23,975 bases of DNA from a virus (IMGVR_UViG_3300046007_010296:1-23975); one strand, 5' to 3'. Shown: positions 15,036-23,201, counted from the stretch's first letter. Numbers and translations are program-made. Notes: generated from the sequence alone by a model not told the origin.

Positions 15036-15411
15036 TCTAAATTTATATTGTATAATTATTAGTATGAATTATATGAATAATAGTTTGTATGTTTTATCAA
15101 CTGAAGAAAATACTTTAAATTTTCCAAAAATTATAGCAGATAATAGTGTTATTTTAGATCCTCAATATGCGTTTAATATTTTGCTGAAATCTTATTTGCC
15201 CGAAACAAACGAAGTAGAATTTTTCTCACAATTTATTAAATTGCACGATCCAGTTCTTGATGCTTGTGAGAATAACTACATTAATTGTGTTTATGGTTTC
15301 ATTATTAACCATACTCAAAAATTAAATAATTGCTTCTGGCATACTTTTAAATTGGGAACCGATAATAAATATCATGATTTACTACTAGAAGCTGTACAAA
15401 AATTAAAATAA
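15028..15411 (+). CDS. Protein of unknown function
   Basis: A 127-residue protein I do not recognise. The first ATG overlaps the sigma factor stop; Met13 (15064) or Met16 are alternatives, and the segment before them is hydrophobic (NLYCIIIS) but unlikely to be a real signal. The body has an aromatic and acidic character, with DPQYAFNILLKSYLPE, then LHDPVLDACENNYINC and the helix YHDLLLEAVQKLK at the C terminus. It probably folds as a small soluble alpha/beta domain. Its stop overlaps the next ATG by one base. Placement between sigma factor and protease gives no specific clue. Confidence 0.55.
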   Translation: MYNLNLYCIIISMNYMNNSLYVLSTEENTLNFPKIIADNSVILDPQYAFNILLKSYLPETNEVEFFSQFIKLHDPVLDACENNYINCVYGFIINHTQKLNNCFWHTFKLGTDNKYHDLLLEAVQKLK

Positions 15412-15809
15412 TGATTAATTCTATAATTAAGTTTTTTACAAAAACCAAAAAAGTAAAAAATGCAGAAAAAGAACCAGCTATAGAAACAGATAATATTCTA
15501 GCTTTTATTATAGATAAAAAGGGTGATATTTTTGTTAAAATTATTATTAATGATACAACTGAAATTGCTAGTTTAAGATTTGGTAATATGATTAATAATA
15601 TTAATTATGGTCAATTTGAAAATAGTATATTAGATGTGTTAGCGAAAGAATCCGATCATTCCGAAGATTATAAACAATTTAAAGATAATATTCTTGTATA
15701 TTGGAATATAGCAGATACCAGCTATAATAAAGAGGTATCTCAAGAGATTGAAGAACCATACATATCACCATTAGCATTTTCTAAAGTTCTTAATCCCAAA
15801 AATGAATAA
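15411..15809 (+). CDS. Protein of unknown function
   Basis: A 132-residue protein I do not recognise. After a basic N terminus (MINSIIKFFTKTKKVKNAEK) comes a predicted beta sheet (ILAFIIDKKGDIFVKIIIND). An amphipathic helix and acidic tail follow. The alternation of IIIDKKGDI and VKIIIND resembles a small beta-meander domain. It has one-base overlap with the upstream gene and 8-nt overlap with the downstream one, so it belongs to the same translation-coupled set. No catalytic motif is visible. Confidence 0.55.
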   Translation: MINSIIKFFTKTKKVKNAEKEPAIETDNILAFIIDKKGDIFVKIIINDTTEIASLRFGNMINNINYGQFENSILDVLAKESDHSEDYKQFKDNILVYWNIADTSYNKEVSQEIEEPYISPLAFSKVLNPKNE

Positions 15810-16248
15810 TTTTAAAACATTAATAATTTGGGAAAAATGGGTGGATCCATTTGGTCAAGACGGAGACGAAACTAAATGGACAGATTATGATAATGAAAAT
15901 GATAACATAGATAATGAAGACTATGATGATACCTTAGAAACTGAATCTCCTCAACATTTGATTAATAGATCTATTAAAGTTATTCAATCTCCTATGGGCT
16001 TGATACCATACAACGAATATACTGCTCCTAGTAAATTATTTAATTTTTGGATAGGACATACAAATTTTGATATTACTCCAACTATAATTCAAATTTTAGA
16101 AAAATGTCATGGGGTAGAAATTTTAGATATTTTTAGCAGATACCGGTTTAGAATTGCTATTGGTAAATGTTTTAATGATGCTGATATTATGACCGATATT
16201 AATGATCAACTTTACACCTTTTTAGATACACAATATGGCCAATCCTAA
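15802..16248 (+). CDS. Acidic protein of unknown function
   Basis: A 148-residue protein I do not recognise. It opens with LIIWEKWVDPFGQDGDE (7-23), then has a very acidic, disordered-looking stretch at 24-50 (DYDNENDNIDNEDYDD). A folded C-terminal part follows, with SPMGLIPYNEY, FNFWIGHTNFDIT and a VEILDIFSRYRFRIAIGK segment. The last part looks like an alpha/beta domain of about 85 residues. It overlaps the ClpP-like gene by 14 nt, which may signal a functional link to the protease, for example as a substrate or partner. That is inference. Confidence 0.55.
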   Translation: MNNFKTLIIWEKWVDPFGQDGDETKWTDYDNENDNIDNEDYDDTLETESPQHLINRSIKVIQSPMGLIPYNEYTAPSKLFNFWIGHTNFDITPTIIQILEKCHGVEILDIFSRYRFRIAIGKCFNDADIMTDINDQLYTFLDTQYGQS

Positions 16249-16906
16249 TACACTAAATGATATTCATAACTATAATGTAGATATAGAAAATAGAGAAATA
16301 TATTTACATTCCCATTTGTCAGATGCGGAGGAAGAATCTGGTGTCGATTATAAATCTGCTGTAGTATTCGAAAAAAATTTAAGATATTTAAATTTATTGT
16401 CTTTAGATCCTATTCTTGTACATATGCACTTACCTGGTGGTAGTTGGGAAGATTGTTTAGGTATGTATGATGCTGTTAAAGCATCTAAAGCTAAAGTTAT
16501 TATATTAGCTTATGCCAAAGCAGAATCATCTAGTGGTGTTTTATTACAATCTGCTGATCTAAGAATATTAATGCCAAATACAAATGTTTTAATACATTAC
16601 GGGTCATTCACACTGGATGGTGAACATAGTAAAGCGGCTGTTAGTAGTATCAAATGGAATGAGCAAGAGTGCGAAAAGATGGTTGATATATTTACTGAAA
16701 GGTGTATGAGTAGTAGTCTTGCAAAAGATAAAAATTGGAAAAGAATGATGGCTAAAAAGCATATTGTATCACAATTGGCCAATAAATGTGATTGGATCTT
16801 AACTGCTCAAGAAGCGGTTGATTATGGCTTTGCTGATGGTATTCTTGGTACAAAAAAATATCCCAACATTGATTATCTAAAAACAATCACCAAGAAGATC
16901 AAATAA
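16235..16906 (+). CDS. ClpP-fold serine protease
   Basis: A 223-residue ClpP/crotonase-fold protease. HMHLPGGSWEDCLGMYDA (63-80) matches the ClpP oxyanion loop and following helix. The nucleophile is Ser98 in KAESSSGVLLQSAD, equivalent to GQAASMG of ClpP. The general base is His121 in LIHYGSF, equivalent to MIHQP. Asp186 in KCDWILTAQEAVDYG aligns with the Asp before the F-S-A-x-E-A segment of ClpP. The triad is therefore intact. The IGT of ClpP's C-terminal end and the hydrophobic pocket for ClpX binding are not clear. It may be a phage ClpP-like protease or a head-maturation protease of this fold; its distance from the capsid genes makes the former equally possible. The start overlaps the acidic gene. 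Confidence 0.8.
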   Translation: MANPNTLNDIHNYNVDIENREIYLHSHLSDAEEESGVDYKSAVVFEKNLRYLNLLSLDPILVHMHLPGGSWEDCLGMYDAVKASKAKVIILAYAKAESSSGVLLQSADLRILMPNTNVLIHYGSFTLDGEHSKAAVSSIKWNEQECEKMVDIFTERCMSSSLAKDKNWKRMMAKKHIVSQLANKCDWILTAQEAVDYGFADGILGTKKYPNIDYLKTITKKIK

Positions 16907-16907
16907 T

Positions 16908-17582
16908 ATGTATATAGATTTTGCTTTTATTAATACGGATACTAATGAAGCAACAGTTAAAGAAGATATAAAACAAATCTTATCTCTCAATTGTGTTAAT
17001 AGTATTACTCTGCCATATTATTTAATCCGTTCAGCCAAAGCTCTCCTGTTAGATTATAAGAATGTAGATCTATCTTGTTTAATAGATTATCCACTTGGTA
17101 TTTCTGATCTAAAAACCAGAGTTTTTGCTATAGATCAGGCTATAAAAATGGGCGCAAATACTATTGATATAGTTATGCCACAAAATTTAGCTACGAATAG
17201 AAAATATGATAAAATCAGAGAAGATGTTAAAAATTGTATAGATTTATCTATTGAAAATAATGTTAAAATTAGATATATCCTAGAATATAGGATGTTTGAC
17301 CACTCGTGCTTAAAAAAACTATGTGAAATATTTGAAAATCATAACATGAGATGTGTTTTACCATCTAGTGGATATTTTCTAGATAATTTAGCGGATAATA
17401 TTCTCGCCTCGGTCTTTCTGCATCAAAATTCTAAAGATTTAAATATTATTTGTACTGGTAATATCTGGTTAGATAAACATTTTGATACTATAAAGAAATC
17501 TGGCCTATTTGGCTTGCGTACCACTTCTATACACAGTCTAGCCAACTTTGTCAAATTTAATTTGAGTCATCCTAAAGAATAA
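16908..17582 (+). CDS. DeoC-like aldolase barrel lacking the Schiff-base lysine
   Basis: A 224-residue TIM-barrel protein similar to deoxyribose-phosphate aldolase. CLIDYPLGISDLKTRVFAI (57-75), AIKMGANTIDIVMP (78-91), VKIRYILEY (119-127) and the C-terminal GLRTTSIHS (202-210) follow the order of DeoC strands (F-PLG, GA-EID-V, VKVILE, RIGTSS). The active-site segment VKTSTGF of DeoC is CVLPSSGYF here, so the Schiff-base Lys is replaced by Leu151. The second conserved Lys segment (VKAAGG) is ICTGNI. It therefore should not work as a class I aldolase. It could be a lyase of other chemistry, a binding protein or a structural relic. The start follows the protease by one base; a 57-nt gap follows. 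Confidence 0.65.
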   Translation: MYIDFAFINTDTNEATVKEDIKQILSLNCVNSITLPYYLIRSAKALLLDYKNVDLSCLIDYPLGISDLKTRVFAIDQAIKMGANTIDIVMPQNLATNRKYDKIREDVKNCIDLSIENNVKIRYILEYRMFDHSCLKKLCEIFENHNMRCVLPSSGYFLDNLADNILASVFLHQNSKDLNIICTGNIWLDKHFDTIKKSGLFGLRTTSIHSLANFVKFNLSHPKE

Positions 17583-17639
17583 TGGTGTATGAATAACTAA
17601 TCAAATAACCCATTACTTAAATTATGGAGCAATTAAAAA
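17583..17639 (+). promoter_or_regulatory. Short gap before the virion module
   Basis: This 57-nt gap begins with the second half of ATAATGGTGTAT (17579-17590), a 12-mer repeated exactly at 23162-23173. GGAG at 17626-17629 serves as ribosome-binding site for 17640. No convincing -35/-10 pair is visible, so any promoter here would have to be of phage type. Confidence 0.3.
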
Positions 17640-18224
17640 ATGGCCACTTCTTCTAATAATCCAGTAAACTATACAAAACAAGCTGACGGTTCCTCAGCAG
17701 TAACCAGCACAAGCACACGAAATAATCGTGGCGTAATTGCAACAGGCGCCACAATCAGCAATTCACTTTTTACAAAATTTCAGCCAGTCAATTTCTCGGT
17801 TAGTGGTCTAGGAATTGGCACATATCCAACAGACGGCGCGACAACAGACAAGGCTTTGAGCGCTGGCACATTTGCCTACAATAGTAGCGGTGTTATTGTT
17901 AAAGTAACAACCAGACTTGGTAACACAAATAATAGTGTTATGCAAAGCGGTAGTGTTCCCCCAGGCCAAATACAAGCTATCAATCAATTCCGTTCTGGCA
18001 CATATCGTTCTTACAGATATGCTGATTTTAATTCGTTGACTGGCACATTCTCAGTAGCGCCATCTGGTCAAACAGATGGACTTGCTTATAACAGTGGCGT
18101 AAGCACAAATTCTGGTTCTACTGATGAAGCAGCTAATCCAAGCAGATCTATTCCAGGAGAATTCGTTTACCGTCTTGGTTCTGGCGTGATCTATGGTAAC
18201 TATCCAGCAAAGAATGGTGGCTGA
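17640..18224 (+). CDS. Probable abundant virion protein of unknown family
   Basis: A 194-residue Ser/Thr/Gly/Asn-rich protein without cysteine. It has a beta-rich look (FSVSGLGIGTYPTDGATT, SGVIVKVTTRLGN, FVYRLGSGVIYGNYP) like a virion or fibre-type protein. I do not recognise the family. Codon use differs from neighbours: far more C- and G-ending codons such as GGC, ACC, AGC and GTT-rich stretches, and fewer AT-only runs. That is the usual mark of a highly expressed structural gene. A clear rho-independent terminator follows about 45 nt after its stop, fitting an abundant separate transcript. The start has GGAG about 10 nt upstream. A decoration or tail-tube-like role is possible but not shown. 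Confidence 0.55.
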   Translation: MATSSNNPVNYTKQADGSSAVTSTSTRNNRGVIATGATISNSLFTKFQPVNFSVSGLGIGTYPTDGATTDKALSAGTFAYNSSGVIVKVTTRLGNTNNSVMQSGSVPPGQIQAINQFRSGTYRSYRYADFNSLTGTFSVAPSGQTDGLAYNSGVSTNSGSTDEAANPSRSIPGEFVYRLGSGVIYGNYPAKNGG

Positions 18225-18267
18225 TTCAAGTTATATTATAATTCATATATAAAATAGTTTAATAATT

Positions 18268-18304
18268 GAGCCATCGTACCTTGGTATGTATGGCTCTTTT
18301 ATTT
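18268..18304 (+). terminator. Rho-independent terminator
   Basis: GAGCCAT (18268-18274) pairs with ATGGCTC (18290-18296), with an inner TACC/GGTA stem, followed by TTTTATTT (18297-18304). It is the only strong hairpin-plus-T-run I found in the window. It lies between the abundant virion protein and the next gene. The downstream Shine-Dalgarno AGGAGA starts right after the T-run, so the next gene depends on read-through or on an unseen promoter. Confidence 0.8.
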
Positions 18305-18319
18305 AGGAGATCATTAATA

Positions 18320-18640
18320 ATGAGTGATACTATTATTCATTTTTGGGAAAATATTGCCACAACAAGTATTGGTATTATAATTACAATGGTGGGTTTTTGG
18401 GTTACGATTGGTAAAAAAATGGTCACAAGACCAGAGGTTTTGGAAATGATTAAAAATGAGAGTCCATACAATCAGGATCGTCAATTTATTATGGAGAGAT
18501 TAGCTAGTAACAAAGAAACCCAAGCAGCTTTTGCGTCAGCACTTCAACGCAACACTGAAGTTATGACAGAATTAAAAGTGCAAATTGCTACTCTGGGTAA
18601 AACTCTAGAAGCACTAGAAGATAGAATAGAAAGAGACTAA
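18320..18640 (+). CDS. Small membrane-anchored coiled-coil protein
   Basis: A 106-residue protein with one transmembrane helix (about 12-30, IATTSIGIIITMVGFWVTI) followed by GKKM, a positive-inside boundary. A helical tail of about 70 residues ends in a heptad-like stretch (MTELKVQIATLGKTLEALEDRIERD). ATG at 18320 is chosen because AGGAGA (18305-18310) lies 9 nt upstream. A longer reading from a TTG at 18266 would run through the terminator hairpin. I do not recognise a named family. The topology, small size and place between virion genes would suit an i-spanin-like or tail-associated membrane protein, but no partner o-spanin gene is seen. Confidence 0.65.
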   Translation: MSDTIIHFWENIATTSIGIIITMVGFWVTIGKKMVTRPEVLEMIKNESPYNQDRQFIMERLASNKETQAAFASALQRNTEVMTELKVQIATLGKTLEALEDRIERD

Positions 18641-18642
18641 TT

Positions 18643-20727
18643 ATGCCTAATTGTCCTACTACTAGCTTACCGGATGGTGGAGGTAGCGTTGGTGCTAGCG
18701 ATACTGTTCTTATTAATGTTGGTGGTGCAACATCACAGGTGAGTATTACTAATTTAACCACACTAATAACAACACTGATTAATATTAATAATATTCCTAA
18801 TTTTTCTAGCGCTGTTAGCGGATTACTACCTGTAAAAAATATAATTGCAGGAACAGGTATATCAATATCATCTGTTAGTGGAGTGTTTACAGTTGTAAAT
18901 ACTATGTGTGAAACTGGTTCTATGGCTAGTCAATTTAGTAATAATGTTAATATTAGTGGTGGTAGTATTAGTGGTGTTAATTTAATTATTACTAGTGGCA
19001 CTATTACTGGCATAACAGATTTAGCGATAGCAGATGGTGGAACAGGAGCGAGCACAGCTAGTGGTGCTAGAAGTAATCTGGGTTTGGGAACCATGGCAAT
19101 TCAAAATGCTACTGGTGTCGCTATAACTGGAGGTAGTATTACTGGTGTGATAATAACTAATATCACAGACTTGGCCATTGCTGACGGTGGAACAGGTTCA
19201 AGCACGCCATCTGGAGCTAGAAGTAATCTGGGATTAGGTACACTAAGTGTTCAAAACGCCAACTCTGTTCAAATTACTGGTGGTAGTATTAGTGGTATCT
19301 CTGACCTAGCGATAGCAGACGGTGGTACAGGAGCAAGTAATGCTAGTCAGGCTAGAATAAATTTGGGACTTGGTACTATGAGTACTCAAAATGCTAGTGG
19401 AGTAGTAATTACTGGTGGAACTATTAGCAATACAACATTTACAGGTAGTATTTATGCTACGGGCATCACCATACTTGGTGGGACTATTACTGGTATAACA
19501 GACTTGGCAATAGCAGATGGTGGAACAGGAGCTAGTTCGCCTTCTGGCGCTAGAACCAATTTGGGTTTGGGAACTATATCTACTCAAAATAGTAACAATG
19601 TCAACATAACTGGAGGTACTATCTCCGGGGTATCAATTAATTTACCAAATAATACTATTTTAGCTGGATCTGGTATAACTGTTAGTCGCTCAGGCATAGC
19701 ATTTGTTATTGCAACTAAATCTAGTGGAACTACTGGATCATCAACATTATCTGGATTAAGTGATGTCTCTATTAGTTCACCAGTAAGTGGAAATATATTA
19801 GCATATAATGGAACCTCATGGGTTAATAGTGGTGTGAATGTTAATATTAGTGGATCATTATCATCACTCATAGTAGACAATCTGAAGATTGATAATAGTA
19901 GCATTAGTGGCATTTCCAGTTCTTATAATGTGAATGGTAATTCTAATGGTGCTATTGTTATAGAACCAAAAGGTAATAGTCCATTACAAGCAACATATGA
20001 TGGAGATGCTAGAGGCGATTACGCTACTGATTGGCAACGATCAAGATCTGACAGTACTAAAGTTGCTGGTTGTAACTATAGCATTATTGCTGGTGGTGAA
20101 GATAATCTAATAGATAGCGCTAGTTTTACAACACACGGGGTTATTGGTGGTGGATTGTCAAACAGCATAGCTAGTGGTACTTCTTATGGTAATTATAGCA
20201 CTATAGGTGGTGGAGAATCTAACGCTATCAATGCTCATTATAGTACTATTCCTGGAGGATATCGATCCAAAACGCGTCTATATGGCGAATTATCACATGC
20301 TGCAGGAAGTTTTGCTAATAGAGGAGATGCTCAAAAAAGCACTTTAGTATTAAGAGGAATCACAACCAACAGCACACCAGCTGAATTAACACTAGATAAT
20401 AGTGCAGAATTTGTATATTTGCCGGCCAATTCTGTTTGGACATATACGGTTCATATTAGCGCATTAAAAAACAATGGTGGAGTTTATGATGCTGGTGCTG
20501 GATTTATTATACGAGGATGTGTAAGATCTGATAATAGCTCTGTAGTATACGATGTTGGCTCGTCTATAATAGACAGTTTTAAAGATACTGCTATGAGTAG
20601 CACAGATACTGTTGTTTCTAGTAGCCATGCTAATCGTTTTAGTATTCTTGTAACTGGATTACCGTCGAATGATGTAAGATGGGTAGCTACCGTAGAATTA
20701 AGCCAAGTTAGTTATGGAACTCCATAA
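18643..20727 (+). CDS. Tail fibre protein with DGGTG repeats and YadA-like region
   Basis: A 694-residue virion fibre. The N-terminal part (1-125) is Gly/Ser/Asn-rich beta sequence. Four copies of a ~43-residue repeat follow, beginning at about residues 126, 176, 221 and 287. Each has LAIADGGTG, a short variable spacer, AR-x-NLGLGT and ending ITGG, the classic phage tail-fibre repeat. Residues 477-565 hold short repeats of the type YS-I-x-GG-x-x-N-x-I, like the YadA head, ending in HAAGSFANRGDAQ. The C-terminal ~130 residues form a beta-rich domain (EFVYLPANSVWTYTVHISAL, VRWVATVELSQVS). It probably forms trimers and binds the host surface. The start is 2 nt after the membrane protein gene, and the next gene starts 14 nt downstream with AAGGA. 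Confidence 0.85.
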   Translation: MPNCPTTSLPDGGGSVGASDTVLINVGGATSQVSITNLTTLITTLININNIPNFSSAVSGLLPVKNIIAGTGISISSVSGVFTVVNTMCETGSMASQFSNNVNISGGSISGVNLIITSGTITGITDLAIADGGTGASTASGARSNLGLGTMAIQNATGVAITGGSITGVIITNITDLAIADGGTGSSTPSGARSNLGLGTLSVQNANSVQITGGSISGISDLAIADGGTGASNASQARINLGLGTMSTQNASGVVITGGTISNTTFTGSIYATGITILGGTITGITDLAIADGGTGASSPSGARTNLGLGTISTQNSNNVNITGGTISGVSINLPNNTILAGSGITVSRSGIAFVIATKSSGTTGSSTLSGLSDVSISSPVSGNILAYNGTSWVNSGVNVNISGSLSSLIVDNLKIDNSSISGISSSYNVNGNSNGAIVIEPKGNSPLQATYDGDARGDYATDWQRSRSDSTKVAGCNYSIIAGGEDNLIDSASFTTHGVIGGGLSNSIASGTSYGNYSTIGGGESNAINAHYSTIPGGYRSKTRLYGELSHAAGSFANRGDAQKSTLVLRGITTNSTPAELTLDNSAEFVYLPANSVWTYTVHISALKNNGGVYDAGAGFIIRGCVRSDNSSVVYDVGSSIIDSFKDTAMSSTDTVVSSSHANRFSILVTGLPSNDVRWVATVELSQVSYGTP
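19018..19629 (+). repeat. Four in-frame tail-fibre repeat units
   Basis: Four in-frame units start at 19018, 19168, 19303 and 19501, each about 129 nt and encoding LAIADGGTG...NLGLGT...ITGG. They are separated by 6-70 nt of non-repeated coding sequence. The copies are diverged at third positions, so the protein repeat is conserved more than the DNA. The units offer sites for recombination that could lengthen or shorten the fibre. Confidence 0.8.
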
Positions 20728-20740
20728 GGAATAATTTATT

Positions 20741-22822
20741 ATGACTGCTAATTTTCAATATAACGATGTTTTTACCAGTGGTAATATAACTAGTAGTGGT
20801 ATTATTACTAGTATTAGTGGCGTCTTTAATAGTGTCTATAATGATATATTATCTTTTAATACTAATAATGGTGTGGTAAGTCTTCGAGGTCAGGTTGGTT
20901 GGAATAACACAGAGGGTACTTTGGATATAGCATTAGAAGACAACGTGGCAGTACAGGTGGATGAGCATCGTTTATTAAGAGTAAGAAATACAACAGGATC
21001 ACAATTATATAAGGGTCAGGTTGTTTATGCTAGTGGTGTTCATGCTAATGGTATTATTACTCCTAATTTATACGTTGCAGATGGAACGATTCAAGAAATA
21101 AGATTTATAGGTTTAATGTTAGCGGATGTTGCTATAAATAATAATGGCTTTGTTATTGATTTTGGTCATATTAATAATATTGATACTAGAGGAAATGTGC
21201 TTAATAATTATGCTGTGGGTGATGAAACTTGGGCAGATGGAGACATTCTTTATGCTCACCCAACAGTTGCTGGAAAATTGACTAAAGTAGAACCAAAACA
21301 CGCTATTAGTGTTGCATATATACTAGATGCTGCCAGCAATGGTAAAATATTTGTGCGTCCAAGTAATTTTGGAGATTTTGGTCAATTACACGATGTTAAT
21401 ATTAGTGGTGCTACTAATGGACAATTTTTACAATATAACTCATCGACAGATTATTGGATACCAAGTTCTAGTGGATCTTTAACCAATCTAACAGTATCTA
21501 GTGGTAGTCCAAGAATAAGTGGTGAAAATTTTACTGCTTATGGTAATGCTGGAATTAGTGGTTTATTAACAGTCTCTGGTCTTAATATTGGTGCTCCGGC
21601 AAATACGGGGGTTATAGCTGGTTTATCCACAACATCTACCGTACCAGCATTAAGTTTTCAAAGTGTAACAGCTAATCATACTAGTTCAAGTCATGTAATT
21701 TTTGATTTTAGAAAAAATACTTCTACTAGACTTTTATATTTTGCTGGTGATGGAGGTATAGTGGCAGATGCCACAAACGGATACTTTGTAGCATCATCAA
21801 CTAGTCCATCCGCAGGTAACGGAGCAATTGCTGCTCACGGAATGAGAAGACATAGTTCCACAAACGGTTTCGATTTTGCTTGGGGAGAAAGTATAAGTAG
21901 TGCATCAGAACCAGGAATTGATCTATTTCCAATTGGTGGCACCCACATGGTAAGTGGCATATTATTTAGACTTAGCAAAAATAGTACAAAATCCGATGTG
22001 GCTATGCTTGTTGATGGTAATGGTAAAGTTGGTATAGGCACAGCCTCTCCTCAACAATTTGTACATATTAGTGGCAATTTTGCTTGTGGTAGCGAAATAC
22101 TAAGACTGCAAAACAGTGGAGTATATTTGGGTATTGGTATAGGAGCATCTGGATGTTTTGAAAATTATGCTATATTTTATAGAAATCAAAATAGAAGTTT
22201 TGGTATAATACCAGGAACAGAAAATGTTATTTTCTTTAGTGGTATACAAATGGCCACTACAAAACAAATAAGAGGAGACAATGGTAATGCTAGTATAACT
22301 TTAGAACAGACAGCAAATGGTAATTTAGCTATAAGCGCTGTTTCTGGAATTAAATTTCAATCTAGTTTTGTAGATAAAATGACTCTTACTAGCGATGGTA
22401 AACTAGGAATTGGTACCACCACGCCTAGCGGAACTTTGCATGTTGTTGGAAATACTAATATTAGTGGAGTATTAACGGCAACTAGTGGTTCAATCACAAC
22501 TCTAAACACAGTACCAACATTCACATCACCATCTGCACTAGGTTCTAGTCAAGGAGATTGGAATCCTGGAGCTGGAGATGTGATAAGAGCTAGTGCAAGT
22601 GTTAGTGGCGTGGCAATTAGTGGTATATTTTTAGGTAATGAATACACTAGAGTATTAATTAATGTAGGGACTACAAATAACCTAACCCTTAAACATCAAG
22701 CATCAACCGCAACATCAGGATATAGAATAATTACTCCTAATGGTGGAGATTATATTGTACAACCCACAGGAGCGGCTACTATTTTATATGATATTGTTGA
22801 TAATCGATGGAGAGTTTTATAA
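20741..22822 (+). CDS. Tail fibre protein with GIGT motifs
   Basis: A 693-residue virion fibre. The N-terminal part has VSLRGQVGWNNTEGTLDIAL (46-65), then RLLRVRNTTGSQLYKGQVV, and a long conserved stretch with IRFIGLMLADVAINNNGFV, HINNIDTRGN, DILYAHPTVAGKLTKVEPKH and FVRPSNFGDFGQLHDV. These lie in the part that phage fibres often share. Two GIGT motifs (GKVGIGTASPQ near 428, GKLGIGTTTPSG near 553), the second followed by LHVVGNTNISG, are typical of long tail fibres and of S74-containing fibres, but no S74 chaperone domain is seen. The last 90 residues form a module also present in the fibre gene at 23423. AAGGA is 10 nt upstream of the ATG. It is likely a second receptor-binding or adaptor fibre. 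Confidence 0.8.
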   Translation: MTANFQYNDVFTSGNITSSGIITSISGVFNSVYNDILSFNTNNGVVSLRGQVGWNNTEGTLDIALEDNVAVQVDEHRLLRVRNTTGSQLYKGQVVYASGVHANGIITPNLYVADGTIQEIRFIGLMLADVAINNNGFVIDFGHINNIDTRGNVLNNYAVGDETWADGDILYAHPTVAGKLTKVEPKHAISVAYILDAASNGKIFVRPSNFGDFGQLHDVNISGATNGQFLQYNSSTDYWIPSSSGSLTNLTVSSGSPRISGENFTAYGNAGISGLLTVSGLNIGAPANTGVIAGLSTTSTVPALSFQSVTANHTSSSHVIFDFRKNTSTRLLYFAGDGGIVADATNGYFVASSTSPSAGNGAIAAHGMRRHSSTNGFDFAWGESISSASEPGIDLFPIGGTHMVSGILFRLSKNSTKSDVAMLVDGNGKVGIGTASPQQFVHISGNFACGSEILRLQNSGVYLGIGIGASGCFENYAIFYRNQNRSFGIIPGTENVIFFSGIQMATTKQIRGDNGNASITLEQTANGNLAISAVSGIKFQSSFVDKMTLTSDGKLGIGTTTPSGTLHVVGNTNISGVLTATSGSITTLNTVPTFTSPSALGSSQGDWNPGAGDVIRASASVSGVAISGIFLGNEYTRVLINVGTTNNLTLKHQASTATSGYRIITPNGGDYIVQPTGAATILYDIVDNRWRVL
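22550..22770 (+). repeat. C-terminal fibre module, copy A
   Basis: Codes for residues 604 to about 677 of the fibre protein. It shares the order DWNPGAGDV, SASVSGVAISG, RVLINVGTTNNLTLKH and ITPNGGDYIV with the fibre gene at 23423 (residues 113 on). Roughly two-thirds of the DNA positions look the same by eye, so this is a duplicated coding module, not a recent perfect repeat. Confidence 0.7.
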
Positions 22823-22838
22823 ATAGGAGAATCATAAA

Positions 22839-23162
22839 ATGAGTATTTTAGACACAAATGAATATAAGCCATCAGCCGAATCAATTTCAGCAGGATTAAG
22901 GGTGGAAATTTCAAGTTTATTTAATGCTATGGTTTCTACTTACAATAATGGCACACTATCTTTTTGGAAAAATCCATACTATAATCCTTCTGAGATGGCA
23001 CTGGCTCTGGGAAAGGATGCTAAAGAAATATTTGAATTACATTATAAACTTGGTCAATTAATAACTTCTATAAAACCAGAAGCTATAGCTGAGACTAATA
23101 ATTATATTGGTCATTTCACCATTAATCAGGATGGTTCTGTTACTGTCTTATCAAACTCTTGA
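22839..23162 (+). CDS. Small phage protein of unknown function
   Basis: A 107-residue protein I do not recognise. It is helical in the middle (SAESISAGLRVEISSLFNAMV, then LALGKDAKEIFELHYKLGQLI), and ends in a short beta segment (YIGHFTINQDGSVTVL). No signal peptide is seen. AGGAGA at 22825-22830 with 8-nt spacing to the ATG gives a good ribosome-binding site. Its place between two fibre genes suggests an assembly factor or minor virion component; that is inference. Confidence 0.6.
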   Translation: MSILDTNEYKPSAESISAGLRVEISSLFNAMVSTYNNGTLSFWKNPYYNPSEMALALGKDAKEIFELHYKLGQLITSIKPEAIAETNNYIGHFTINQDGSVTVLSNS

Positions 23163-23201
23163 TAATGGTGTATTTTAATATTATACCCCGGAGAAAAGAA
23201 T
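23162..23201 (+). promoter_or_regulatory. Short gap with a repeated 12-mer
   Basis: ATAATGGTGTAT at 23162-23173 matches 17579-17590 exactly. GGTGTA (23167-23172) can pair with TATACC (23182-23187, one G-T pair) around a nine-base loop, without a T-run. Both gaps sit before virion genes. A promoter or processing site is possible but not supported by known consensus. Confidence 0.3.

Noticed and set aside
18266-18319. Longer N terminus for the membrane protein from a TTG at 18266
   Set aside because: The added codons run through the terminator hairpin, and a strong SD sits 9 nt before the ATG at 18320.
19306-19913. Open frames on the minus strand across the fibre repeats and elsewhere
   Set aside because: They lie opposite real genes, show biased repeat-derived composition and lack start signals; shadows of coding sequence.
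22818-22825. TATAAATA, an exact match to the T4 late promoter core
   Set aside because: It overlaps the stop codon of the fibre gene. A start site about 7-13 nt downstream would remove the Shine-Dalgarno sequence of the next gene, so it would not serve 22839. Chance match in AT-rich sequence.
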